Shown here piece after piece: positions 1 to 11,029 of a stretch of DNA of 64,000 nucleotides; position 1 is the stretch's first letter, and the number at the start of each line of letters is the position of its first letter. A program made the translations under genes and the position numbers. Source of the stretch: Campylobacter sp. RM16187. Its GTDB lineage: Bacteria; Campylobacterota; Campylobacteria; Campylobacterales; Campylobacteraceae. Location of the stretch: NCBI RefSeq assembly GCF_025319965.1, contig NZ_CP012549.1, positions 1 to 64,000 on the forward strand, read 5' to 3'. Below the pieces are notes generated by a model. That model ran no database searches. It was given only the letters and a program-made list of their open reading frames with translations, and had not been told where the DNA came from.

Positions 1-1308
1 TTGCTTGCAAACGAAGTTTTAGAGCTACTTGGACACGAAATTTTAAAATCAGAATATGAGTGTTACATAAAGCAGCTTAAATTTAACGAAAAAGCTTCAA
101 ATTCAGAAGTTATCGTATTTAACGCTCCAAACGAGCTTATAGCAAAATTTATCCAAACCAAATACGCAGGCAAAATAGCTCATCTTTTTGAAGTAAAAAC
201 AGGTGCAAAACCTCATATAAACATCACTTCTCAAAAGAGCAAGCCACAGATAAAAAACGCAAAAGTAGATGTAAATCAGATAAAGGCTCAAAGCAGCCTT
301 TTAAATCCAAGCTATACCTTTGAAAATTTCGTTGTAGGCGATTCAAACCAATACGCTTATATCACTTCAAAATCAGCCGCCGAGCAGCTTGGAAAAGCGT
401 ATAATCCGCTATTTATCTACGGTCCAACTGGTCTTGGTAAAACTCACTTGCTTCAATCGGTCGGAAATTTCTGCTTAAATAACGGCAAAGTCGTAATTTG
501 TATCACAAGTGAGCAGTTTATAACTGATTTTACATATCATATCAACAACCACTCAATGGAGAGATTTCGCGAGAAGTACCGAAACTGCGACGTTTTACTT
601 ATAGATGATGTGCAGTTTTTAGGAAAAACGGATAAAATTCAAGAAGAGTTTTTTCACACATTTAACGAACTTCATTCAAAAAACGGCCAGATCGTAATGA
701 CTTCAGATCGTCAGCCAAAGCACTTAAAAGGTTTTGAAGATAGGCTTAGAACGCGCTTTGAATGGGGAATTATAGCTGATATCACTCCTCCTGAGCTTGA
801 TACGAAGATAGCAATTATCAAGAAAAAATGTGAATTTGATAAAATTTATCTAACTAAAGATGTGATCGAATACATCGCAACTAACATGGGCGATAATATC
901 CGCGAAATTGAAAGCGCGATTATAAATTTAAACGCTTACGCAACGCTTATGAGACAAGAGATAAGCCTTGAATTTGCTAAAAATATCTTAAGAGATCAGA
1001 TAAAAGAGAAGCGTGAAAATATAAATTTAGAAAGCATAATCGAAATAGTAAGCAAAGAGCTAAATATAAAACCAAGCGAGATAAAAAGCAAATCACGCGT
1101 GAAAAATATCGTTGAAGCAAGGCGAATCGTAATCTATCTAGCTAAAAATTTAACACCAAATTCAATGCCTCAGATAGCAAGTTACTTTAACATGAAAGAT
1201 CACTCGGCAGTTAGTCACAATATCAAAAAAATAAATGAAATGATAAATGAAGATGAGTATTTTAAGATAAAAGTTGAAGAGATCAAAAACAAAATTTTGA
1301 CAAAGTGA
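1..1308 (+). CDS. dnaA: Chromosomal replication initiator DnaA
   Basis: DnaA binds DnaA boxes at oriC, opens the duplex and helps load the replicative helicase. The AAA+ core shows a Walker A motif GPTGLGKTH at about residues 141-149 and a Walker B LLIDDVQF near 200. The C-terminal DNA-binding domain carries the DnaA signature DHSAVSHN near residue 400. Length (435 aa) is normal for Campylobacterota. The start is TTG at base 1; nothing upstream is visible, so the start cannot be tested. Candidate DnaA boxes follow directly and dnaN is downstream, the usual order in this group. Confidence 0.97.
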   Translation: MLANEVLELLGHEILKSEYECYIKQLKFNEKASNSEVIVFNAPNELIAKFIQTKYAGKIAHLFEVKTGAKPHINITSQKSKPQIKNAKVDVNQIKAQSSLLNPSYTFENFVVGDSNQYAYITSKSAAEQLGKAYNPLFIYGPTGLGKTHLLQSVGNFCLNNGKVVICITSEQFITDFTYHINNHSMERFREKYRNCDVLLIDDVQFLGKTDKIQEEFFHTFNELHSKNGQIVMTSDRQPKHLKGFEDRLRTRFEWGIIADITPPELDTKIAIIKKKCEFDKIYLTKDVIEYIATNMGDNIREIESAIINLNAYATLMRQEISLEFAKNILRDQIKEKRENINLESIIEIVSKELNIKPSEIKSKSRVKNIVEARRIVIYLAKNLTPNSMPQIASYFNMKDHSAVSHNIKKINEMINEDEYFKIKVEEIKNKILTK

Positions 1309-1465
1309 TAAAATTTAAGATGAAATATGTGAATAAATGTGAAAAATCAGATTTAGTTTTTAACTATCTAAATGCTGAAATTTCAAGCTTTGAAACTGTT
1401 TTTCACATATTCATGATACCTACTACTGATACTAAAATAAATTTAAAAAATAAAGGAAGAAAACT
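1309..1465. other. oriC: Candidate chromosomal origin (oriC) with DnaA-box-like sites
   Basis: This 157-base, very AT-rich gap between dnaA and dnaN holds three DnaA-box-like nonamers: TGTGAATAA at 1328-1336 (reverse of TTATTCACA), TGTGAAAAA at 1338-1346 (reverse of TTTTTCACA) and TTTTTCACA at 1399-1407 in the opposite direction. Two tandem sites face one distal inverted site across an AT-rich stretch. Origins beside dnaA are known in Campylobacterota, so this placement fits. The assignment rests on position and motifs only. The same stretch must also contain the dnaN promoter. Confidence 0.6.
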
Positions 1466-2533
1466 ATGAAGGCGGTAATTAACAAAAATGCTCTTGAAAG
1501 CATAGTTACAAACACAAATCCTTACTTAGAAAAAAAGGATTTAAGCGCTATAACTTCTCACATATATATCTGCGCTAAAGATGGAATTTTAAATATAAAA
1601 GCCACAGATCATGAGATAGGTCTTGCATATAAACTAAGCAATGTAAAGATAATGGATGAAGGAAATGCAACCGCAAACGGTAAAAAACTACTTGACATCA
1701 TAAGAAGCCTAAAAGATGAAGAGGTAACCCTTGAAACGGTAAATAACTACCTTTACATCAAGCAAAAAAACTCAAAATACAAACTTCCTATGTATAAATT
1801 TGAAGATTTTCCTAAATTTCCAACTGTAGAAGGAAAGAGTAAATTTGACATAGATGCGATAATGCTTGGACGAAGCCTTAAAAAGATATTTCCTAACATA
1901 GACACAAATAACCCAAAATACGAGCTAAACGGAGCTCTTATAGATATCAAACAAAACTACATCAATATCGTTGGAACCGATACAAAAAGGCTAAGTGTAT
2001 TTAGATTTGAAACTCCAACTCAAAATGAATTTTCGCTGATAATCCCAAAAAAAGCGATAAGTGAAATTCAAAAGCTGTTTTACGATAAGATCGAAATTTA
2101 CTACGATGAAAATATCTTAATAGCTCAAAGTGCAAATTTTGAGTTCTTTACAAAGCTTATCAACGGTAAATTTCCTGATTACGACAGAGTAATTCCAAAA
2201 GAGATCAAAAAACGCCTAAAACTAAGCAGAGATAAGATGATAGAAGGTATTAAAACTATCTCGATATTATCAGACAGTATGAAGATCATTTTTGCTCCTC
2301 AAACGATAACTTTTGAAAGCATTATCGAGGATAATTCAGAAGCTAGAACTGTGATTGATTTTCAAACCGGACTTGACGAGGAGTTTTTCGTAGGAGTTAG
2401 AAATAGATATTTGATAGACTTTTTAACAAATATCGAAGAAGATAGCTTCGAGCTTGGGTTTAACGACTCAAATATGGCATTTACAGTTAGTTCAAACGAG
2501 CTAAAAACGATAATAATGCCGATAAATTTATAA
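1466..2533 (+). CDS. dnaN: DNA polymerase III subunit beta (sliding clamp)
   Basis: The clamp encircles DNA as a ring dimer and tethers DNA polymerase III, ligase and mismatch-repair proteins. The 355-residue protein has the expected length for three repeated clamp folds (roughly 1-120, 121-245, 246-355) and ends with the conserved IIMPINL-type tail that lines the partner-binding pocket. The ATG is preceded by AAAGGAAG, a good ribosome binding site. gyrB follows after only 13 bases, so dnaN and gyrB are probably cotranscribed. Confidence 0.97.
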   Translation: MKAVINKNALESIVTNTNPYLEKKDLSAITSHIYICAKDGILNIKATDHEIGLAYKLSNVKIMDEGNATANGKKLLDIIRSLKDEEVTLETVNNYLYIKQKNSKYKLPMYKFEDFPKFPTVEGKSKFDIDAIMLGRSLKKIFPNIDTNNPKYELNGALIDIKQNYINIVGTDTKRLSVFRFETPTQNEFSLIIPKKAISEIQKLFYDKIEIYYDENILIAQSANFEFFTKLINGKFPDYDRVIPKEIKKRLKLSRDKMIEGIKTISILSDSMKIIFAPQTITFESIIEDNSEARTVIDFQTGLDEEFFVGVRNRYLIDFLTNIEEDSFELGFNDSNMAFTVSSNELKTIIMPINL

Positions 2534-2543
2534 TTAAGGTTAA

Positions 2544-4855
<2,312 letters not shown>

Positions 4856-4856
<1 letters not shown>

Positions 4857-6244
4857 TGTTGGATTCTGAAATAAAAGAAAGATCAAGAAGATTTATATCT
4901 GCTCTTGAAATATCTATTCCGTTTTTTGCAGTTATACTATTTTTTGCATACGTCTTTATAAAAAGAGACGAAGTAAATTTAGAAAATGATGAAATAGTAC
5001 TTTTAATAGTTTTAATAATATGTCAAGTATATTTTACTACTTATAAAATATATCAAAGTTTCAATAATACAGTATTAGACGGCACTACCGGCTCTTTTAA
5101 TAGAAGTGAAGTTTTAAAAGTAATTTCAAAAAAAGCAGATCAGTTTAAAAATCGACAAGATGGCAATATAGTAATGCTAAAAATACTAAATTTAAACGAT
5201 ATAAATGAGCGTTATAGCTTTGATATTACAGATGTTTTACTTAGAAAACTTATTGAGAGGTTAGATTTTTTTCTAAATAAAGAAGTATCAAAAAAAACTT
5301 TAATAGGCAGATATACTAACGATTGCTTTTTAATGTTTTGTGAGGGTAAAAGCTCTCAGTTAATACATTTTTTAAATATTTTTGAAAAAAGTGTTTTATC
5401 TCATGGAATAGATGATATAGAGCTTAAGATTAAATTCGAGTTAGTTAATATTAATTATTCTAAAAATATTGAAAATTCAATATCTGTTTTAATAGAGAGA
5501 TTAAGCTTAGAAGAAAATGCAAAATTTGCAATTACAGATGAATTTGAACAATCTGTTTGTAAATCTATAAAAGATAAACAATTTTCGTTTCAATCTCAGC
5601 TAGTAAGTAGTCTAAAAGATGAAGAAAATTTAAAAAATATTCTTATCAAAATTGATACTAAAGAATTCGGACTTATATCAAAACAAAAAGCCCAAAATAT
5701 AGCAAATAAAAATGGATATGAGATATTATTTGATATAAATGCCATTAAGAAATTTTCTGAGTCAAAATTTAATGATGAAAGTTCTTATATTATTGAAGTT
5801 TCATCAGTCTCGATTAGAAATTTACAATTTATAAATTTTATAAAAGAATTCGTAGAGTCTGGTCAAATTAATCCAAATAAAGTTATTTTAGAATTTAGTG
5901 AAAAGATCGTTTATAATGAGATAAATAGATTTAAAGAAATTCTAAATCAATATAAAAATTTAGGTTTTAGATTTGCGTTTAATAAATTTGGTGGAAATAA
6001 CGCAGGATTTGAGTATTTTAAACACCTGCCTATAGATTTTTTTATCTATGATATTGAGTTTAATAAAAATTTAAATGATGAAAGATTTGAGAGTTTATTT
6101 GCTAATCTTAATAAAACTGCTAAAAAAATAGGAGTAAAAACAGCTGTTAGATTTGTAGATAAGGCTGATTTTTTTGAAATCGTAAGAAGTGGCGGAATCG
6201 ACTATGCACAAGGGTTTTATATAGAAAAACCAAAAGAAATTTAA
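4856..6244 (+). CDS. Membrane protein with degenerate GGDEF and EAL-like domains
   Basis: Two hydrophobic segments near residues 18-37 and 45-63 anchor a cytoplasmic region. The middle part resembles a GGDEF fold, but GRYTNDCFLMF stands where GGDEF is expected (about residues 152-162). The last 200 residues follow the layout of an EAL domain, ending in a DYAQGFYIEKP-type motif, but the EAL triad and most metal ligands are absent. It is therefore probably not an active cyclic-di-GMP enzyme and may be a binding or scaffold protein; that is inference. The ATG at 4856 shares its A with the gyrB stop codon, implying coupling; a GTG at 4853 is the alternative. Codon use is more AT-rich than gyrB. 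Confidence 0.6.
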
Positions 6245-6252
6245 GGAAAAAT

Positions 6253-6921
6253 ATGCAAGAAATTAATGAAAATGATTTAGGACAAGAGTTAAAATACGGT
6301 GAGAAAATTTTAAAAGAGTTTGATGTCGAGCGCGACCTTGAAATTTGGGAAAACAAGCAAAGCAGAGATTATAAGATCAAGATCACTTTGCCTGAGTTTT
6401 GCTGCCTTTGTCCACGTTCCGGTTATCCTGATTTTGCGACGATTTATCTTGAGTATGTGCCGAACAAATTTGTAGTAGAGCTAAAGGCGATTAAGCTTTA
6501 TATAAATAGTTTTATGAACAAAAATATAAGCCACGAAGATAGCATAAACGAAATTTACTCTGTTCTTGAAAGAAAGCTTGAGCCAAAATGGATGAAGATC
6601 GTGGGCGACTTTAACCCGCGCGGCAACGTTCATACGGTTATTGAGATAAGCTCTGATGAGATCATTAAAAAACCGGAAATCAAAGAACCTGCAAGCACTC
6701 TCATAACTCCAAGCTATGAAAAACGCGAAAGAAGCGGTGATAGAAGCGATAGAAAACCTGCTGCGCGGACAAATTCAAGAGGTTGCTCAAGAACAAAAGA
6801 ATTTGATAAAAAACCAAGCAGAGAAAGATCAGGATCTGCTAAAAAACCTGCTAAAGAAGGGTTTAAAAAGCCTGAATTTTTAGGCGAAAAACGTGCAAGA
6901 GTAGTTAAAAAAGATAAATGA
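6253..6921 (+). CDS. queF: NADPH-dependent 7-cyano-7-deazaguanine reductase QueF with extra C-terminal tail
   Basis: QueF reduces preQ0 to preQ1 in queuosine synthesis for tRNA. The short-type (unimodular) enzyme is recognisable by CPRSGYPDFATIYLEYVP, giving catalytic Cys53 and Asp60, and by ELKAIKLYINSFMN, the NADPH-binding region. Short QueF proteins usually end at about 125-150 residues. Here the catalytic part ends near residue 138 and an 80-residue low-complexity tail follows, rich in Lys, Arg, Ser and Pro, ending KKPEFLGEKRARVVKKDK. The tail is not a known part of QueF and looks disordered and basic. The next gene overlaps the stop codon. Confidence 0.93.
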   Translation: MQEINENDLGQELKYGEKILKEFDVERDLEIWENKQSRDYKIKITLPEFCCLCPRSGYPDFATIYLEYVPNKFVVELKAIKLYINSFMNKNISHEDSINEIYSVLERKLEPKWMKIVGDFNPRGNVHTVIEISSDEIIKKPEIKEPASTLITPSYEKRERSGDRSDRKPAARTNSRGCSRTKEFDKKPSRERSGSAKKPAKEGFKKPEFLGEKRARVVKKDK

Positions 6922-8156
6922 TGATAAATGCAAATTTGATCGAACATATCTTCAAAGCCGCGTCCATATCGCGCTGGAACGACTATCCGAAGATGACAAA
7001 TTTAGTCGAGCTTGACAAACAGGCGCATAAATTTGTCATTGCTTATTTTATAGCTAAACTTGAAAAAGATATCGATATGAACTACATCATCGAGGCGGGA
7101 ATTTTTGAGTTTTTCGCACGCGTGGTGGTTACCGATATCCGTCCGGATGTATTTCATCAGATGCAAAAGCAAAAGAGCGAGCAGATAAACGGCTGGGTGC
7201 TAAGCATACTTGAAAATTTGATCCGCGATATCGACGGGGGCAAATTTTTAGAGCGGCTTAGAAACTACTTGCTCAAAAAAGATAAAAAGCACGCTAAAGA
7301 ACGGCTTATCCTAAAGGCGGCAAGCTATCTTGCGACTCGCTGGGAGTTTTCTATCGTCTATCAGACAAGCCAGTTTTTAAGCGATATCGACGAGCTTAAG
7401 AGTAAGGTTGAAGAGGAGCTTGAGGATTATTACGAGCTAATCGGCGTGCGAAAAATCGTGATGAATCAAAAGCTAGCAAAGCTTGTGGATCTAAGCGGAC
7501 GACTTCGCTTTCAAAAGCGCTGGGCTCAAACTCCGCGCATCCCTGAAACTGCGGTACTTGGACATATGCTTGTGGTTGCGATTTTAAGTTATTTTTACTC
7601 GCTTGAGGTTAAAGCTTGTGCAAAAAGACTCGAAAACAACTTCTTTTGCGCACTCTTTCACGACCTTCCTGAAAGCCTTACACGCGACATAATAAGCCCG
7701 GTTAAATACGGTGTCGAAGGGTTAAATGAGATCATAACCGAATACGAAATGAGACTCATTGATGAGCGAATTTTGCCGTTTGTGCCGGATAGCTTTAGAG
7801 ATGAGTTTAGCTACATTTTAGGCATAAGAGAGCAGGGCGGAAAGTTCATAAAAAACGAGTTTGAAAATAGAATTTGCGAAAAGAAACCGGCCTATCACGA
7901 AGGCACGATGGAAAATGTAAATGAGGATAAATTTAACGCGATTGATGGCAAAGCTCTTAAATACTGCGACAAGCTTGCGGCGTTTATCGAAGCAGGCATT
8001 TCCATAAGCTATGGCGTAAAGTCAAAAGAGCTCATTGACGGGTTTAATAATATGGATAGTTTTTTTAGCAATAAACCAAGCGTTGATGGTGTAAATTTCG
8101 CTAAAATTTGCGAGGAATTTAAAGAGCATTTTTCTCTTTTGCAAGTAAAAATTTAA
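6918..8156 (+). CDS. HD-domain hydrolase family protein
   Basis: The C-terminal half has metal-binding HD-superfamily signatures: a His in LGHMLVVA near residue 215 and the HD pair in FHDLPESLTRD near 249, similar to YfbR-like 5'-nucleotidases. The first half also has an HD-like helical layout (AHKFVIAYFIAKL near residue 36) without a clear HD pair. At 412 residues it is about twice the length of YfbR, suggesting a duplicated or extended fold. Substrate cannot be read from sequence; a nucleotide phosphomonoester is a guess. It overlaps the queF stop and ends just before the SRP RNA gene on the other strand. Confidence 0.72.
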   Translation: MMINANLIEHIFKAASISRWNDYPKMTNLVELDKQAHKFVIAYFIAKLEKDIDMNYIIEAGIFEFFARVVVTDIRPDVFHQMQKQKSEQINGWVLSILENLIRDIDGGKFLERLRNYLLKKDKKHAKERLILKAASYLATRWEFSIVYQTSQFLSDIDELKSKVEEELEDYYELIGVRKIVMNQKLAKLVDLSGRLRFQKRWAQTPRIPETAVLGHMLVVAILSYFYSLEVKACAKRLENNFFCALFHDLPESLTRDIISPVKYGVEGLNEIITEYEMRLIDERILPFVPDSFRDEFSYILGIREQGGKFIKNEFENRICEKKPAYHEGTMENVNEDKFNAIDGKALKYCDKLAAFIEAGISISYGVKSKELIDGFNNMDSFFSNKPSVDGVNFAKICEEFKEHFSLLQVKI

Positions 8157-8189
8157 AAATTTGTGCGATAATCTGAGGAGTAAAATTTA

Positions 8190-8303
8190 AAAACCCCTTC
8201 TCAGATGACTGCGGCACACACCAAATTCAAGTGCTCTGCTGTGTTCCCACCCTGAAGCGGTGCCTGAAAGAGGCATTGCACAGGTCTAAGAAGAGGCGAG
8301 TGC
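8190..8303 (-). ncRNA. ffs: Signal recognition particle RNA (4.5S type)
   Basis: Read on the minus strand, the hairpin core is CAGG-GUG-GGAA-CAC-AGCA, matching the universal SRP helix 8 layout (symmetric CAGG/AGCA loop capped by a GGAA tetraloop; in E. coli CAGG-UCC-GGAA-GGA-AGCA). The ends pair over 12 positions: bases 8285-8296 with 8194-8205. The 3' strand runs into a U-rich stretch, as expected for a terminator. A TATACT -10 box lies at 8315-8320 on the minus strand. With Ffh this RNA targets membrane proteins to the translocon. Exact ends are uncertain by a few bases. Confidence 0.88.
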
Positions 8304-8344
8304 AATTTTACTAAAGTATAACTTAAAACTAATTGAGGCATTTT

Positions 8345-8779
8345 ATGGGAGTTGGGATAAAATCTAGGTTTTTGTCGTTTTTTCGCGAATTTTTTGTATA
8401 CCATCATAGATCTTTGGAATTTCGTGCGAAAATTTTTGCCGCTATTATAGCTGCTAAACTTGATCCTGATGAAGATGATTTCATAATACTATATGAAATT
8501 TCAAAAGAGATTTACGATAATGACGAGGATAGAAAAGCTGTTTTAATACAGATTACAAAAGAGTATATATCAAAGGTAAAATGTAAGGATCATCTCACTC
8601 TTGATGCCCTACTTTTAAGTATAGATCAATCTATGAAAAGCCATAAAAGATATGCTTCTAAAATAGATTTTTCACACCTTAGAAGACTTATTAACGGAGA
8701 AGAGGAAGAGACATTAATTCAGCAAAGAGTTTATGATTTTTTACTTTATGAAGTAAAGCAATATTCATCTATTGGTTAA
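8345..8779 (+). CDS. Conserved-looking hypothetical protein, soluble, helical
   Basis: I do not recognise this 144-residue protein. It is mostly helical and acidic in its second half, with no signal peptide or membrane segment. A longer reading from TTG at 8333 exists, but the ATG at 8345 has a TGAGG ribosome site six bases upstream and is preferred. It is divergent from the SRP RNA gene, whose promoter overlaps its leader, and its last 11 bases overlap the convergent nrdG gene. Confidence 0.7.
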   Translation: MGVGIKSRFLSFFREFFVYHHRSLEFRAKIFAAIIAAKLDPDEDDFIILYEISKEIYDNDEDRKAVLIQITKEYISKVKCKDHLTLDALLLSIDQSMKSHKRYASKIDFSHLRRLINGEEEETLIQQRVYDFLLYEVKQYSSIG

Positions 8780-9461
8780 AATTCCTAAACTCTATTTTTA
8801 AATTGGATTCTATCTTACCAGAGTCAAATTCTCTTTGTGGAGTAGTTAAATTTCCGAAATTTTCGCCTGTGTTTAAAAAATTTTGCAGGTAGTAAGTTCT
8901 ATTATAGCCATGATTTTCAAGTACTTTGCTCATATTTGATATATCATCTTCACAGAGCAGATCAGCATGCACGGTCGTTCGAACTTCGAATTTAAAGTTT
9001 ATGGATATCAAAAACTCAAGCGTTTGGATGAAATTTTCATATAAATTTGACTTCGTTATATCATAAAATTTTTGGCTCGGAGCTTTAAAATCAAGCGCGA
9101 TATAATCGATCAAATTTTCGCTTAAAGCCATTTTTAAAGCATTCAAATTTGAGCCGTTAGTATCAACCTTAAGCAAAAATCCTCGTTTTTTCACTTCACG
9201 TGCAAGAGGCAAAAAACTGCTTCTGATAGTGCACTCCCCACCGCTAAATACAACTCCGCTTAGCTTGCCTATGCGCCTATCTAAAAACTGCAAAAACTCA
9301 TCTTCGCTCACAAAGCCTTCGCCAAGCACGACAGCTGTGTTGTAGCAGTAGGCACAGCGCATATTACACCCCGTAAACCACGCCACGCACGCGGTTTTAT
9401 CGGGAAAATCAAGAGTGGTAAATGGAGTTATCGAGTGAAGCGGCTTATTTTGCGCACTCAC
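8769..9461 (-). CDS. nrdG: Anaerobic ribonucleotide reductase activating protein family (radical SAM, NrdG-like)
   Basis: NrdG-type enzymes use S-adenosylmethionine and a 4Fe-4S cluster to make a glycyl radical on class III ribonucleotide reductase. The radical SAM motif is GCNMRCAYC with Cys32, Cys36 and Cys39 binding the cluster, followed by a VVFSGGECTI SAM-binding motif. At 230 aa it is of the longer NrdG2 type. Its start overlaps by 17 bases the end of a 52-codon gene resembling the NrdD C-terminus, so the two are probably co-translated. No full NrdD is nearby; the partner may be encoded elsewhere. Confidence 0.85.
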   Translation of the reverse strand: MSAQNKPLHSITPFTTLDFPDKTACVAWFTGCNMRCAYCYNTAVVLGEGFVSEDEFLQFLDRRIGKLSGVVFSGGECTIRSSFLPLAREVKKRGFLLKVDTNGSNLNALKMALSENLIDYIALDFKAPSQKFYDITKSNLYENFIQTLEFLISINFKFEVRTTVHADLLCEDDISNMSKVLENHGYNRTYYLQNFLNTGENFGNLTTPQREFDSGKIESNLKIEFRNFNQ

Positions 9462-9603
9462 AAAATTTCACTCGTTCTTTGTGTTCACCTTTTTTACCGA
9501 GATTAAAGCTTTCAACCGGTCTGTGATAGCCCATTACACGAGTATAAACCACGCATTTTGTGCGTTTTTCTTGCAATTTTTCTAAGATCTCTTTTTCGCT
9601 CAT
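9445..9603 (-). CDS. Small protein resembling the glycyl-radical C-terminus of NrdD
   Basis: A 52-codon gene begins with ATG at 9603, with AAGGAG a few bases upstream. It contains TRVMGYHRPVESFNLGKK, which matches the C-terminal glycyl-radical segment of anaerobic ribonucleotide reductases of the RVVGYLRPV type; Gly25 would be the radical residue. Cys17, Cys48 and Cys50 are the only cysteines. The catalytic barrel of NrdD (about 600 residues) is absent. It overlaps the activase gene downstream, so the pairing of activase and substrate loop is kept. It could be a relic, a separately encoded radical domain, or a spare part as YfiD is for pyruvate formate-lyase; the sequence does not decide. Confidence 0.7.
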   Translation of the reverse strand: MSEKEILEKLQEKRTKCVVYTRVMGYHRPVESFNLGKKGEHKERVKFCECAK

Positions 9604-9700
9604 ATTTACTCCTTAACTATTTATATTGTAGCCTATGCGAGGTTAATTGTTTGTAAAAATATAGTAATATTTGCGTTATATTTCAACCAAAAGGATAAAA

Positions 9701-10231
9701 ATGGCAAAAGTAAATTTCAAAGGCTCGCCTGTAAATTTAAGAGGCGATGAGGTATGTGTAGGGCAGCGCGCTCCTGAGGTGACACTTGTGGGTGGCGATC
9801 TTGGTGAGTTTAAGGTGGGTGCAGACAACGCTAAAATCGAAGTTCTAGTCACAGTTCCTTCACTTGATACAGGAGTTTGCGCGACTGAAACTCGCAAATT
9901 TAACGAAAAAATGGCCGGCAAAAATGCGATAAAACTAAGCGTTATTTCGGCTGATTTGCCGTTTGCGATGGGTAGATTTTGCTCTACTGAAGGCATAGCA
10001 AATTTGCGCGTGGGAAGCGACTTTAGAGCTAAAGAATTTGGCGAGAAATATGGCGTCTTAATCGATGAAGGAGCGCTTAAAGGTTTGCTAGCTCGCGCGG
10101 TTTTTGTAGTAAAAGATGGAGTTATCATCCATAAGCAAATCGTGCCTGAAATCGCAGATGAGCCAAACTATGATGCCGTGTTTGACGCGATTAAGTCAAG
10201 CGGCGGTTGTGGCTGCGGTTGCGGACATTAA
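9701..10231 (+). CDS. tpx: Thiol peroxidase (Tpx) with Cys-rich C-terminal tail
   Basis: Tpx is an atypical two-cysteine peroxiredoxin that reduces hydroperoxides using thioredoxin. The peroxidatic Cys60 lies in PSLDTGVCATETRKFN and the resolving Cys94 in FCSTEGIANLRVGSD, the same spacing as in E. coli. The ATG at 9701 follows AAAAGGATAAAA; longer upstream readings lack support. The protein ends with SSGGCGCGCGH, three cysteines alternating with glycine plus a terminal His, beyond the usual end of Tpx. That tail could bind metal or form extra disulfides (inference). A strong terminator follows. Confidence 0.95.
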   Translation: MAKVNFKGSPVNLRGDEVCVGQRAPEVTLVGGDLGEFKVGADNAKIEVLVTVPSLDTGVCATETRKFNEKMAGKNAIKLSVISADLPFAMGRFCSTEGIANLRVGSDFRAKEFGEKYGVLIDEGALKGLLARAVFVVKDGVIIHKQIVPEIADEPNYDAVFDAIKSSGGCGCGCGH

Positions 10232-10237
10232 TTAAAA

Positions 10238-10285
10238 TTTTGGCTTTGAAATTTACCTCAAAGCCAAAACTCCCCTCTTTTTAAT
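10238..10285 (+). terminator. Rho-independent terminator after tpx
   Basis: A perfect 12-base-pair stem, TTTTGGCTTTGA (10238-10249) with TCAAAGCCAAAA (10258-10269), has an 8-base loop and is followed by a pyrimidine stretch ending in TTTTT. It lies just after the tpx stop. Confidence 0.85.
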
Positions 10286-10331
10286 TTTAAGAAATTTTAG
10301 CTACACTTCTTAAAATCTCAAAAGGCAAAAT

Positions 10332-10943
10332 TTGAAAATCATAGATCTAAGCCCGGTTTTAAGCTCTAAAATGCAAATTTATCCAGGCGACGCACCGCTT
10401 TTGATAGAGCAAAATTTAGACGGCGGATTTTGCACGGGAAACCTCTCTATGTCGCTTCATGTAGGCTCGCATACCGATTTTGCTATGCATTGCGGCATGA
10501 ACACAGCAGCAAGCGAAGAAATTTCTCTTAGCTATTTTGTGGGCGAAGCGGTTTGTATCGGAGTGAAGGCAAATTTAAACGAAGCTATCAAATTTCAAAT
10601 TCAGCCACATCCAAAAAACGCTCAAATTTTGCTTTTAAATGTGCATTGTGAATTTAAAGATGAGCAAGATTTTTTTATAAATTCTCCTTTTTTGGATGAG
10701 GATTTTTTAAATTTAGCTCAGCAAAACGGCTTTAAAACCATCGCTACAAATTTATCTACGATTGATGCTCACGGGTCAAATTTGCGTCACAAAGAGGCTT
10801 TTGAAAGAGGAGTTCAAATCATCGAATGCCTTGTAAATTTAAAGCCTTTGGAGGATAAAACTTTCTTTTTCTCGGCAGCTCCTTTAAAGATAGCAAACGC
10901 CGACGCAGCGCCTCTTAGAGCTTACGCGATTTTGCAAAGCTAA
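10332..10943 (+). CDS. Cyclase/kynurenine formamidase-like hydrolase
   Basis: The protein belongs to the metal-dependent cyclase family that includes kynurenine formamidase. The signature HxGxHxDxxxH is seen as HVGSHTDFAMH near residues 43-53, a metal site, and a later STIDAHGSNLRHKEAFERGV segment is also typical. Length (203 aa) fits. The start is TTG at 10332 after AAAGGC. No tryptophan-degradation genes are adjacent, so the substrate stays open. Confidence 0.75.
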   Translation: MKIIDLSPVLSSKMQIYPGDAPLLIEQNLDGGFCTGNLSMSLHVGSHTDFAMHCGMNTAASEEISLSYFVGEAVCIGVKANLNEAIKFQIQPHPKNAQILLLNVHCEFKDEQDFFINSPFLDEDFLNLAQQNGFKTIATNLSTIDAHGSNLRHKEAFERGVQIIECLVNLKPLEDKTFFFSAAPLKIANADAAPLRAYAILQS

Positions 10944-11029
10944 TTTGCAAAAATAGCAAGCTAAAATTTGTTGCTCTAACCGTCTTTACGGCCATTTATT
11001 TAAATTTACTTTTTGGTTATAATCGCTCT

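Noticed and set aside
8201-8407. 68-codon minus-strand open frame
   Set aside because: It covers the SRP RNA gene and the start of the plus-strand hypothetical gene; the RNA structure explains the sequence.
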